Assembly: GCA_003647035.1 (NCBI GenBank)
Contig: QMMB01000005.1
Location: forward strand, 1-19,290
Reading direction: 5' to 3'
Length of the DNA: 19,290 nucleotides
Source of the DNA: Deltaproteobacteria bacterium
Lineage (GTDB): Bacteria; Myxococcota_A; Polyangia; Polyangiales; Houyiibacteriaceae
The notes beneath the pieces are model-generated. The model made no database searches, was not told the origin of the DNA, and was given only the letters and a program-made list of their open reading frames with translations. The translations under genes were made by a program, and so were the position numbers. Each line of letters begins with the position of its first letter. The first letter of the stretch is position 1. Shown here in pieces: positions 7,569 through 14,565 of the stretch.

Positions 7569-9888
7569 CGACAAGGTTGTCCGCCAGTTCTTATGGGCGT
7601 CGGTGCTGTTTGGCATCGTCGGCATGCTGGTTGGTATCATCGTTGCGCTCCAGTTGGCGTACTGGCCGGCAAACCTTGCGCCTTACTTGTCGTTTGGACG
7701 TTTGAGGCCCTTGCACACCAACGCGCTGATCTTCGCGTTCGTCGGCAACATGCTCTTCTCGGGCATCTATTATTCGACCCAACGGCTGGTAAAGGCCCGG
7801 CTCGCTTCCGATCTTCTGTCTGCGACGCATTTCTGGGGTTGGCAGCTCATCATCGTCGCCGCCGCTGTCACGCTGCCGCTCGGCATTAGTACGGCGAAGG
7901 AATACGCCGAGCTCGAGTGGCCGATCGACATCGCCATCGCGGTCATCTGGGTCGTCTTTGCGATCAACTTCTTCTGGACGCTCGGCAAGCGTAGGGAGAA
8001 GCACCTTTATGTCGCGATATGGTTCTACATCGCGACGATTATCACGATTGCGGTTCTGCACATCGTCAACAGCTTCGAGCTCCCAGTGAGCGCGTGGAAG
8101 AGCTATTCGGTGTTCGCGGGCGTCCAGGACGCGATGGTGCAGTGGTGGTACGGCCACAACGCGGTCGCCTTCTTCCTGACGACGCCGATTCTCGGCATCA
8201 TGTACTACTTCCTTCCCAAGGCAGCCGATCGGCCGGTCTTCTCCTACCGCTTGTCGATCGTTCACTTCTGGGGGCTGGTCTTCCTCTACATCTGGGCCGG
8301 TCCGCACCACTTGCTGTACACCGCTCTGCCCGACTGGGCGCAAAGCCTCGGGATGGTCTTCAGCTTGATGCTCTGGGCGCCCAGCTGGGGCGGTATGCTC
8401 AACGGCCTGCTCACACTACGCGGCGCCTGGGACAAGCTTCGCACCGACCCGGTTCTAAAGTTCCTGGCGGCAGGCGTGACCTTCTACGGCATGAGCACCT
8501 TCGAGGGTCCGCTCCTCAGTATCAAGGCCGTCAGCGGACTCGCTCACTACACCGACTGGATCATCGCGCACGTCCATGGTGGCACCCTTGGTTGGAACGG
8601 TCTCATGGCCGCCGGCATGTTCTACTGGCTCGTTCCGCGGCTTTACGGCACCAAGCTCCACTCGCGCGGCGCCGCCAACTTCCATTTCTGGATCGCAACC
8701 GTCGGCATCCTGTTGTACGTCATTTCGATGTGGGTCGCAGGCATCACCCAAGGGTTGATGTGGCGCGCGATGAACGAAACAGGCGGCCTTCTCTATCCGA
8801 ATTTCGTCGAGACCCTCATCGCGATTCGCCCGATGTACTGGGCCCGCCTCGTCGGTGGTTCCCTCTACTTCATCGGCTTCATCATCATGACCTGGAACCT
8901 CATCAAAACCGCCCAAGCGGGCTCCGCCGTCGATGGCGAGATCGAGGTTCCAGTGCTGACTGAGCCACGGGACAAGACCGTCCCCTGGCCCAAGCTGGTT
9001 TTCGGTCAGCCGATCATGGCCTCCGTCATCGTGATGGCCCTTTTGTTCGCCATGGTCCTCTTCGACGGTTTGATGAGCACGGTTCTGGCTCTCGCTGCGG
9101 TGATGTGGATCGTCGCGGCCATCGCGATTTCCATCCGGGATCGAAACTCCGAGAAGATTCCATGGCACCGCGCCATCGAAGGCCGGGCCGGGGTCTTCAC
9201 GGTAATCGTCACTCTGGCGATCCTCGTCGGAGGCATCATCGAGATCATCCCGCTGGTCATCTCGGTTCCGGAAACGATCCGCACCACCAAGAACGTGCCC
9301 TACACTCCCCTCGAGTTGGAAGGCCGTGACGTCTACGTCCGCGAGGGTTGCTACACCTGCCACTCACAAATGATTCGACCGTTCACCTGGGAGACCGCGC
9401 GCTACGGCGAGGTATCGACGCTCGACGACTCGATCTTCGATCATCCGTTCCAGTGGGGCTCGCGCCGTATTGGTCCGGACCTGGCACGCGTCGGCGGCAA
9501 GTACGCGGACGTATGGCACTACAAGCACATGACCGATCCACGTGAAATCTCACCGGGCTCGAACATGCCGCCGTACGACCACCTTTCGCAAGAGGCGTTG
9601 GACTTCTCCAAAACCGCAAACAAGTTGAGGGTGATGCGCAACGTGGGCGTCCCCTACAAGCCTGATCAGATCCAAACCGCCGAGGAGGTCGCTCGGTCCA
9701 ACGCGGCCACAATCGCCGCGGGTCTCGCGGAAAATGCGGGCGTCGCTATCTGCGAGGAGCCGAGCACAGACTGCGAGCTCTTGGTCAACAGCCGAATGGT
9801 CGCGCTGATCGCGTACCTGCAACGCCTGGGCCGCGTGCCCGCTGACAAGCCGAGCGCGGCAGCCGACACGAAGGAGGTGGCACCATGA
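7543..9888 (+). CDS. ccoNO: CcoNO, fused cbb3 oxidase subunits I and II
   Basis: A 781-residue fusion of the catalytic subunit CcoN (about residues 1-480) and the mono-heme cytochrome c subunit CcoO (about 540-781). The CcoN metal ligands are all present at a constant offset of -2 from Pseudomonas stutzeri: H58 and H345 for low-spin heme b, H205, H255 and H256 for CuB, cross-linked Tyr249, and H343 for heme b3. The CcoO part has one helix after residue 545 and a CYTCH heme site (C603, C606, H607) followed by QMIRPF. Two extra hydrophobic segments (about 490-530) join the halves. The start is TTG at 7543: an in-frame stop at 7519-7521 leaves no other candidate, AGGA lies at 7534-7537, and ETQRIVYNDKVVRQF is the expected N-terminus. 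It overlaps ccoS by 26 bases. Confidence 0.96.
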   Translation: METQRIVYNDKVVRQFLWASVLFGIVGMLVGIIVALQLAYWPANLAPYLSFGRLRPLHTNALIFAFVGNMLFSGIYYSTQRLVKARLASDLLSATHFWGWQLIIVAAAVTLPLGISTAKEYAELEWPIDIAIAVIWVVFAINFFWTLGKRREKHLYVAIWFYIATIITIAVLHIVNSFELPVSAWKSYSVFAGVQDAMVQWWYGHNAVAFFLTTPILGIMYYFLPKAADRPVFSYRLSIVHFWGLVFLYIWAGPHHLLYTALPDWAQSLGMVFSLMLWAPSWGGMLNGLLTLRGAWDKLRTDPVLKFLAAGVTFYGMSTFEGPLLSIKAVSGLAHYTDWIIAHVHGGTLGWNGLMAAGMFYWLVPRLYGTKLHSRGAANFHFWIATVGILLYVISMWVAGITQGLMWRAMNETGGLLYPNFVETLIAIRPMYWARLVGGSLYFIGFIIMTWNLIKTAQAGSAVDGEIEVPVLTEPRDKTVPWPKLVFGQPIMASVIVMALLFAMVLFDGLMSTVLALAAVMWIVAAIAISIRDRNSEKIPWHRAIEGRAGVFTVIVTLAILVGGIIEIIPLVISVPETIRTTKNVPYTPLELEGRDVYVREGCYTCHSQMIRPFTWETARYGEVSTLDDSIFDHPFQWGSRRIGPDLARVGGKYADVWHYKHMTDPREISPGSNMPPYDHLSQEALDFSKTANKLRVMRNVGVPYKPDQIQTAEEVARSNAATIAAGLAENAGVAICEEPSTDCELLVNSRMVALIAYLQRLGRVPADKPSAAADTKEVAP

Positions 9889-10070
9889 GACGATTTGCAG
9901 CCGAATTCTTCGCACAGAGCCCAGTGCTTCTTTTTCCGGTCATCACGCTGGTCCTGTTTTTCATCGTGTTCCTGGCTGTGATCGTTCACGTGATGCGCAT
10001 GAAGAAATCCGAAGCGGATGCGTACGCGCACCTTCCGCTCGAGGACGAAATGGAGGTGCCCCATGAATGA
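9885..10070 (+). CDS. ccoQ: CcoQ-like small cbb3 oxidase subunit
   Basis: A 61-residue protein with a single membrane helix (about residues 13-38, PVLLFPVITLVLFFIVFL) and a charged C-terminal tail. CcoQ subunits have this layout, sit between ccoO and ccoP, and are thought to stabilise the complex. Sequence conservation in CcoQ is low, so position carries much of the call. It has one of the best ribosome sites in the operon (AAGGAGGTGG at 9871-9880), and its ATG overlaps the ccoNO stop as ATGA. The C-terminus overlaps ccoP by 8 bases. Confidence 0.85.
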   Translation: MRRFAAEFFAQSPVLLFPVITLVLFFIVFLAVIVHVMRMKKSEADAYAHLPLEDEMEVPHE

Positions 10071-10677
10071 GGTCAAGCGCACCGACGAACTCCAGGGCGA
10101 GATCCTCCACGTCTACGACGACATCGAGGAAGCCGACAACAACCTTCCGGTCTGGTGGCTGCTCACGTTTTACGCAGCGATCGCCTACGGGCTAGTGTAC
10201 TGGTTCTACTATCACGAGTACGGGATAGGGAAGCTGCCGCCGCAGATACATGCTGAAGCTATCGCTGCTGCGGAGGCCGAGCGAAGCATCGTCACCGACG
10301 AATCGCTCGATGCGTTGGCACTCGACGAGAGTGCCGTGGAAGCAGGACAAGAGATCTTCATGGCGCAGTGCTTTGCTTGTCACGACGCGCAGGGCCAAGG
10401 CCGCGAGGGTCTCGGACCGAACCTGACGGACAAGTATTGGGTACACGGCGGCGCGCCGATCGACATCCACGCGACGGTCACCAACGGTGTGGCAGCCAAG
10501 GGCATGCCTCCTTGGGCGCCCATCCTCGGAGAAACCGGCGTCAATCAGGTCATCGCCTACGTTCTGACGATTCGGAACACCGACGTTCCAGGCAAGGGGC
10601 CCGAAGGCGAGATATGGGAGCCCGGAGGGGTAGTGGCGGATGACGACGCCAGCCCTAAAGACACCGACGAACCATGA
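10063..10677 (+). CDS. ccoP: CcoP-like cbb3 oxidase subunit III with a single heme c site
   Basis: A 204-residue c-type cytochrome subunit. The N-terminal block HVYDDIEEADNNLPVWW (about residues 16-32) leading into one membrane helix (about 30-50) is characteristic of CcoP. Only one CxxCH is present (C103, C106, H107), with a likely axial methionine at M148 in KGMPPWAP. Standard CcoP is about 300 residues and has two heme sites, so this one lacks a whole cytochrome domain. The reading frame is intact and bounded by overlapping neighbours, so this looks like a natural short form rather than a frameshift. TGGAGGTG precedes the ATG at 10063; the TGA forms ATGA with ccoG. Confidence 0.92.
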   Translation: MNEVKRTDELQGEILHVYDDIEEADNNLPVWWLLTFYAAIAYGLVYWFYYHEYGIGKLPPQIHAEAIAAAEAERSIVTDESLDALALDESAVEAGQEIFMAQCFACHDAQGQGREGLGPNLTDKYWVHGGAPIDIHATVTNGVAAKGMPPWAPILGETGVNQVIAYVLTIRNTDVPGKGPEGEIWEPGGVVADDDASPKDTDEP

Positions 10678-12062
10678 CCACCAGACTGCCGGTCGTCGAA
10701 GAACCGGCGAGTTCCCTTCGTGCGGACGGCAGCCGCAACTACGTGCACCCGGCCGATGTCGCGGGCCGCTTCACGCGGCTCCGGTACATCATCTTCACGG
10801 TCCTGATCGCGGTCTACGTCGTCTTGCCGTCCGTGAAGGTCGGCGGGCATCCGGCAGTCTTCATCGATATCGTGAATCGCCGCTTCTATCTGTTTGGCGC
10901 CGTGTTCAACGCTCAGGACTTTTGGCTCGTCTTCTTCCTGCTCAGCGGCGTCGGCCTCACGCTGCTGACCATCACCGCGATCAAGGGCCGCCTGTGGTGC
11001 GGGTACGCGTGCCCGCATACCGTCTTTCTCGAAGGCGTCTTCCGGCGGGTCGAGCGACTGATTGAGGGTCCTAGAGCGCAACGCCTGAGGCGCAACGCCG
11101 CCGGCCTCAGCTTCGACAAGCTCTGGCGCAAGCTGCTCAAGCACGGGATCTACATCGTGCTCGCGCTCCTGCTCTCGCACGTGTTCATCAGTTATTTCGT
11201 GTCGCTCCCCTCGGTCGTCGACATGGTCCAGCGGAGCCCGGCCGCTCACCCGACAGCGTTCACCTGGGTCGTCGTGATGTCGGGCATCCTCTACTTCAAC
11301 TTCAGCTGGTTCCGCGAACAGCTTTGCGTGATCATCTGCCCCTATGGCCGCCTGCAATCCGTGATGACCGACCGCGACACCATGGTAATCGGCTACGACT
11401 GGAACCGCGGTGAGCCCCGAGGCAAGGCCAGCAACCCCGAAAACGGAGACTGCGTCGATTGCAAACGCTGCATCGTCGTCTGCCCTACGGGCATCGACAT
11501 CCGCAACGGTCTTCAAATGGAGTGCGTCGGCTGTGCGGCATGCGTCGACGCCTGTGACGAGATCATGGAAAAAGTCGGGACGTCACAAGGCTTGATCCGC
11601 TACGACTCGCTCAACGGCCTGGAAGGCAAGCCCAAGCACCTCGGGAGGCCGCGCCTCTTTTTCTACGGGGGGATCGCGACGCTTTGGCTCATCGGGTCGG
11701 TCTTTGCCTTCGCGCAAAGCTCGGCGTTTGAAGCCAACGTCCTGCGGCACGAAGGCGCACCTTTCTTCGTCGCCGAGGGCCAGGTCCGCAACTCCCTGCG
11801 GATCCATCTCGTCAACAAGACGGGCCAAAAGCAAACTTTTCTCATCGAAACAGAATCCGAGAGCGGCATCGAGTACATCATCCCGCAGAAGCGCATCGCG
11901 CTCGAGTCCCTCGGAAGCACCTATCTGCCGATCCTCGCCATCCTCCCGGCCGACGAGATGCGCCCAGGCTTGAAGGTCCAGGTCACTATCTCCATGGAAG
12001 GGCGCGACGACAGCAAGGCCAGTCGCCTGGTCGAAGCGCCGTTCGTCGGCCCGATTCGCTAG
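10674..12062 (+). CDS. ccoG: CcoG/RdxA/FixG-type iron-sulfur membrane protein for cbb3 assembly
   Basis: A 462-residue polytopic ferredoxin-like protein. CcoG family members have been linked to Cu(II) reduction for CuB assembly of cbb3 oxidases. Visible features are membrane helices with conserved cysteine pairs CGYAC (C109, C113) and CVIIC (C218, C222); two 4Fe-4S motifs (C260/C263/C266/C270 and C284/C287/C290/C294); a helix near 330-345; and a C-terminal Ig-like FixG_C domain (about 355-455). Length is usual for the family. The start overlaps the ccoP stop as ATGA. It is the last gene of the operon. Its TAG at 12060-12062 overlaps the TAG of the convergent usp gene, and no ccoH follows. Confidence 0.95.
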   Translation: MTTRLPVVEEPASSLRADGSRNYVHPADVAGRFTRLRYIIFTVLIAVYVVLPSVKVGGHPAVFIDIVNRRFYLFGAVFNAQDFWLVFFLLSGVGLTLLTITAIKGRLWCGYACPHTVFLEGVFRRVERLIEGPRAQRLRRNAAGLSFDKLWRKLLKHGIYIVLALLLSHVFISYFVSLPSVVDMVQRSPAAHPTAFTWVVVMSGILYFNFSWFREQLCVIICPYGRLQSVMTDRDTMVIGYDWNRGEPRGKASNPENGDCVDCKRCIVVCPTGIDIRNGLQMECVGCAACVDACDEIMEKVGTSQGLIRYDSLNGLEGKPKHLGRPRLFFYGGIATLWLIGSVFAFAQSSAFEANVLRHEGAPFFVAEGQVRNSLRIHLVNKTGQKQTFLIETESESGIEYIIPQKRIALESLGSTYLPILAILPADEMRPGLKVQVTISMEGRDDSKASRLVEAPFVGPIR

Positions 12063-12469
12063 GGCACCGACATCACGATTGCACCGCTCTTGTGCACGAG
12101 CTCGTGAGACACGCTTCCGAGGACGGTTCGGGCGACCGCACCCTTCCCCGTCGTGCCGCAGAGAATCAGGGGCGCGTCGATCTCGCGAGCTAGCGCAACG
12201 ACCGTGTCCGCCGGATGGCCGCGCAGCGCATGGCATTGCATCGAGAGGTCGTCTGTCTTGATGGTCCCGCAGGTCCGCATCTCGAGCAGCTGACGCAGAT
12301 CTTCGATTTCCTTGCTTGCCGCGGCCGGATCGGACTCTTGAGAGTCGAGCACCGTAACGACGTGAACGTCGGCCTTCAACTGCCGCCCCATGAACACCGC
12401 TAGCTCGAACGCCCGCCGTGCGGGGTCCGAAAAATCATACGCCACAATCAAACGCGGAATCAGCGACAT
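12059..12469 (-). CDS. Universal stress protein, single Usp domain
   Basis: A 136-residue UspA-fold protein (Pfam PF00582). It starts with the usual strand and loop (RLIVAYDFSDPA) and carries the ATP-binding signature G-x2-G-x9-G-S as G105, G108, G118, S119 (GTTGKGAVARTVLGS). An ATP-binding rather than UspA-type non-binding protein is therefore likely. The ATG at 12469 follows the stop of the upstream usp gene after 3 bases, so the two are one transcription unit. The stop is shared tail to tail with ccoG (CTAG). The GTTGK variant resembles the second domain of the tandem Usp at 13623, which hints at common origin. Confidence 0.93.
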   Translation of the reverse strand: MSLIPRLIVAYDFSDPARRAFELAVFMGRQLKADVHVVTVLDSQESDPAAASKEIEDLRQLLEMRTCGTIKTDDLSMQCHALRGHPADTVVALAREIDAPLILCGTTGKGAVARTVLGSVSHELVHKSGAIVMSVP

Positions 12470-12472
12470 GGC

Positions 12473-12952
12473 CTAGTCTCCATCTTTCGGCTTGTTGTCA
12501 CATCGGCCGCGCACCACCAATACGGGACACGGCGCATGGCGTACGACTCGCTCGGCCACACTGCCGAGGAAGGCCCGGGAGAGCCCGCTTCGGCCATGGG
12601 AGCCGAGGATGAGGAGGTCGGCGCCCTCATCTTCGGCCATCTCGACCAGGGCCCGGCCCGGGGACGGGTGCTGAATCACGCTGAGCTCCACTTCTGGAAC
12701 GCCCTTGAGAAGCTCTGCGGTCTTGCCAGTGAGAGTCTCGCGAATCGCGTCTTCGATCTCGACGCGAACGCTGCGCTCGAGGAGGTCGGGGCGCGACCAC
12801 ACGACAGGCGGGACGTTCGGCGTTGGGTCGAACACGTGAGTAACGAGCACGCGAGCCTTGAACATCTTGGCGTAGAGTGCCGCGGCCCGGAGCGCCTCGT
12901 CCGAGATGTCGGAGAAGTCTGTGCCGACGAGAATCGTTTGTGGTTGGTCCAT
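12473..12952 (-). CDS. Universal stress protein, single Usp domain
   Basis: A 159-residue UspA-fold protein. The N-terminal QTILVGTDFSD and the ATP-binding signature GSHGRSGLSRAFLGS (G117, G120, G130, S131) are intact, followed by the usual APCPVLVVR strand. The start at ATG 12952 is preferred because AGGGG (12964-12960) sits at correct spacing. An ATG at 12970 and a long upstream extension to 13120 are also open but unsupported. First gene of a two-gene unit with the next usp. It is divergent from the hemerythrin gene across an intergenic region that carries a perfect inverted repeat. Confidence 0.93.
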   Translation of the reverse strand: MDQPQTILVGTDFSDISDEALRAAALYAKMFKARVLVTHVFDPTPNVPPVVWSRPDLLERSVRVEIEDAIRETLTGKTAELLKGVPEVELSVIQHPSPGRALVEMAEDEGADLLILGSHGRSGLSRAFLGSVAERVVRHAPCPVLVVRGRCDNKPKDGD

Positions 12953-12968
12953 GATTGCACCCCTACGC

Positions 12969-12984
12969 ATCAAGCTTCGTGCCA
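12969..12984 (-). promoter_or_regulatory. Sigma-54-like element upstream of the divergent usp pair (weak)
   Basis: Read on the minus strand, TGGCAC-GAAGC-TTGAT has a perfect -24 half and correct spacing, but the invariant GC of the -12 half is GA. The predicted start point (about 12958) would fall downstream of the AGGGG ribosome site used to choose the gene start. These two facts argue against it, so confidence is low. It is listed because a better match drives the opposite direction. Confidence 0.2.
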
Positions 12985-13027
12985 GGCGACCGACACGGTT
13001 TTTGGGCCAAAAGCATAGCGAAGAAAA

Positions 13028-13069
13028 CGCAAGTTCTGCGAAAGATTCTGACACGGCGCAGAACTTGCG
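13028..13069. repeat. Perfect 13-bp inverted repeat with 16-bp spacer, probable regulator site
   Basis: CGCAAGTTCTGCG (13028-13040) and its exact reverse complement CGCAGAACTTGCG (13057-13069) flank a 16-base spacer. Each arm is itself a CGCA-N5-TGCG palindrome, so the structure can be read as two binding sites 29 bp apart centre to centre. Its middle (about 13048) lies about 78 bases upstream of the start point predicted from the -24/-12 element at 13101-13116. That layout fits an enhancer-binding protein site. As RNA it could form a 13-bp stem, but no T-run follows and it lies between divergent genes, so a terminator is unlikely. Confidence 0.8.
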
Positions 13070-13100
13070 CGCACGTCGAAGCGAAATGCTGCTAAACCCC

Positions 13101-13116
13101 TGGCGCAGTCCTTGCA
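13101..13116 (+). promoter_or_regulatory. Candidate sigma-54 (-24/-12) promoter of the hemerythrin/Usp operon
   Basis: TGGCGC-AGTCC-TTGCA differs from TGGCAC-N5-TTGCW at one position and keeps the invariant GG and GC exactly 10 bases apart. The predicted start point is near 13127, only 2 bases before the ATG at 13129. That gene has no visible Shine-Dalgarno, so a nearly leaderless mRNA, or initiation at the second ATG (13147), would follow. The motif is seen directly; activity is inferred. Confidence 0.48.
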
Positions 13117-13128
13117 ACATACCGAACC

Positions 13129-13590
13129 ATGAACGACCAACCGTTGATGCCCTCCGAGGTTCGACAAAAGGTGCTGAGCCAGCACCGGGAAATCGAGCAG
13201 ATGCTCTCGGAGCTCGAGACGGGCGTCGCCCAGCTTGGTACGGGGGCCGTGGATGCCGGACAGGTCAAACGCGCGGCGTACGCCCTGCGCGGCATTCTGG
13301 AGCTGCACATGAAGTTCGAAGAAGCTCACTTGGCGCCCGCCATCGAAGAGGCCGACGGCTTCGGCCCGGAGCGCGTCCGGCACTTGTACTCCGAGCATGC
13401 CGACCAGCGCAAACAGCTCGATGCGCTAGTGGATGCGATTCGGCATGCGGGCTCGCCCGACGACCTCGCCTCGGGCGTGGCCAAGCTCGCCGCCATGCTG
13501 CGAGTCGACATTGAAGAAGAAGAGCGCGAATACGTGACCGACACGCTCCTTCGCGACAGCATCATCCCAAGCGACACCTTCGGCGGCTAG
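13129..13590 (+). CDS. Hemerythrin-like HHE domain protein
   Basis: A 153-residue helical protein with the spacing of a hemerythrin-like HHE domain: H19 (SQHREIEQ), H60 with E64 (ELHMKFEEAHL), H85 and H90 (HLYSEHADQRKQL), and a final helix with VDIEEEEREYV. The last helix has acidic residues where classical hemerythrins place another histidine, so the di-iron site would be atypical (more carboxylate ligands) if formed. Such proteins bind O2, NO or iron, or sense redox state; which applies here cannot be told. The ATG at 13129 lacks a Shine-Dalgarno; the ATG at 13147 is an alternative that would remove six residues. First gene of a plus-strand unit, 32 bases before the tandem usp gene. Confidence 0.85.
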   Translation: MNDQPLMPSEVRQKVLSQHREIEQMLSELETGVAQLGTGAVDAGQVKRAAYALRGILELHMKFEEAHLAPAIEEADGFGPERVRHLYSEHADQRKQLDALVDAIRHAGSPDDLASGVAKLAAMLRVDIEEEEREYVTDTLLRDSIIPSDTFGG

Positions 13591-13622
13591 GTCGCCGCCC
13601 GCATAGAGGCAGAGGACCCCAC

Positions 13623-14516
13623 ATGCAGATCAATCAAATCCTCGTACCCACAGATTTTTCGGAGAACGCTCAACACGCAGTGAGCTACGCGGTCGAGCTG
13701 GCCAAGCAATGCTCCGCGAAGCTCCACCTCCTTCACACCCCGGTGGTTCCGACCTACCTGCTCATGGACCTGTCGTATAGCCCAGGCCCGGAGGCCGTGA
13801 CTCGCATCCTCAACGAGGCGCAGGATGCCATCGACGAGCAGGGCAAAATCGTGGGGGCCGCCGGGGTGGAGCACTTCACGGCCATTCGAGAGGGAACGGT
13901 CCACGAGGTAATTCGGGACTACGCCAAAGAGCACGACGTCGACCTCGTCATCATGGGCACGCACGGCCGCACCGGTATCTCGAAACTGATGTACGGCAGC
14001 GTGACGGAGCGGGTCATCAAGACAGTCCACACACCCATAATCGTCATCCCGCCCGAGGGCGGTGTGATGCCGAGCTCGATCGTGATGTCGTTCGACTTCT
14101 CGGCTCCGTCCAGGCGCGCTGCGGAGGTGGCTCGGGCGATCCACGGTGTCTTCCACGGTCCGCTGCACCTGGTGCACTGCTACCTAGACGTCTGGGGCGA
14201 GTACACGGACCGCGGCGCCGTGGTCGGAGAAGCCGCAGAGAAGCGTCGTGAGGCGCTACGCCTCGGGCTCGACGAAATGCTTCAAACCGAAGCGAAGGAG
14301 CTTTTCTCGATCGACGCACAAGCGATCCAGACGCACCTAGTCACGGGAGACCCGACCGAGGGTATCCTCCGGGTCGCTGAGGAGGTCGGCGCGACGCTGA
14401 TCTGCGCCGGCACGACGGGCAAGAGCGGCATCGAGCGCCTCCTCATCGGAAGCGTCGCTAGGCGGCTCCTTCAAGACGCCAAGGTGCCCCTGCTTCTCAC
14501 CCACGACGATGGCTGA
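13623..14516 (+). CDS. Tandem universal stress protein (two Usp domains)
   Basis: A 297-residue protein of two UspA folds: domain 1 about residues 3-145 and domain 2 about 152-295. Both keep the ATP-binding signature: G112, G115, G125, S126 (GTHGRTGISKLMYGS) and G263, G266, G276, S277 (GTTGKSGIERLLIGS). The architecture is that of mycobacterial Rv2623, a tandem ATP-binding Usp of the DosR dormancy regulon. An AGAGGA ribosome site precedes the ATG at 13623. It follows the hemerythrin gene by 32 bases and precedes the di-heme lipoprotein by 49, so an operon is likely. The role inferred is ATP-dependent stress or dormancy signalling; the direct target is unknown. Confidence 0.93.
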   Translation: MQINQILVPTDFSENAQHAVSYAVELAKQCSAKLHLLHTPVVPTYLLMDLSYSPGPEAVTRILNEAQDAIDEQGKIVGAAGVEHFTAIREGTVHEVIRDYAKEHDVDLVIMGTHGRTGISKLMYGSVTERVIKTVHTPIIVIPPEGGVMPSSIVMSFDFSAPSRRAAEVARAIHGVFHGPLHLVHCYLDVWGEYTDRGAVVGEAAEKRREALRLGLDEMLQTEAKELFSIDAQAIQTHLVTGDPTEGILRVAEEVGATLICAGTTGKSGIERLLIGSVARRLLQDAKVPLLLTHDDG

Positions 14517-14565
14517 AAGCGCCGTGTCTTGAACGAGCGCTCGGACAGTGCATAACGGAAGCGTC

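Noticed and set aside
8455..9363. Open frame of 302 codons antisense to ccoNO
   Set aside because: Asp/Glu/Arg/His-rich translation typical of the reverse strand of a membrane protein gene; the sense gene has all catalytic ligands.
10063..10677. Frameshift or truncation explaining the missing second heme of CcoP
   Set aside because: No second CxxCH is visible in the other frames, and the gene ends in an ATGA overlap with ccoG, so the short form appears genuine.
10557..11516. Open frame of 319 codons antisense to ccoP and ccoG
   Set aside because: Same shadow effect; no motif and no ribosome site of note.
13953..14177. Antisense open frame over the tandem usp gene
   Set aside because: Opposite-strand shadow of a gene with two intact Usp signatures.
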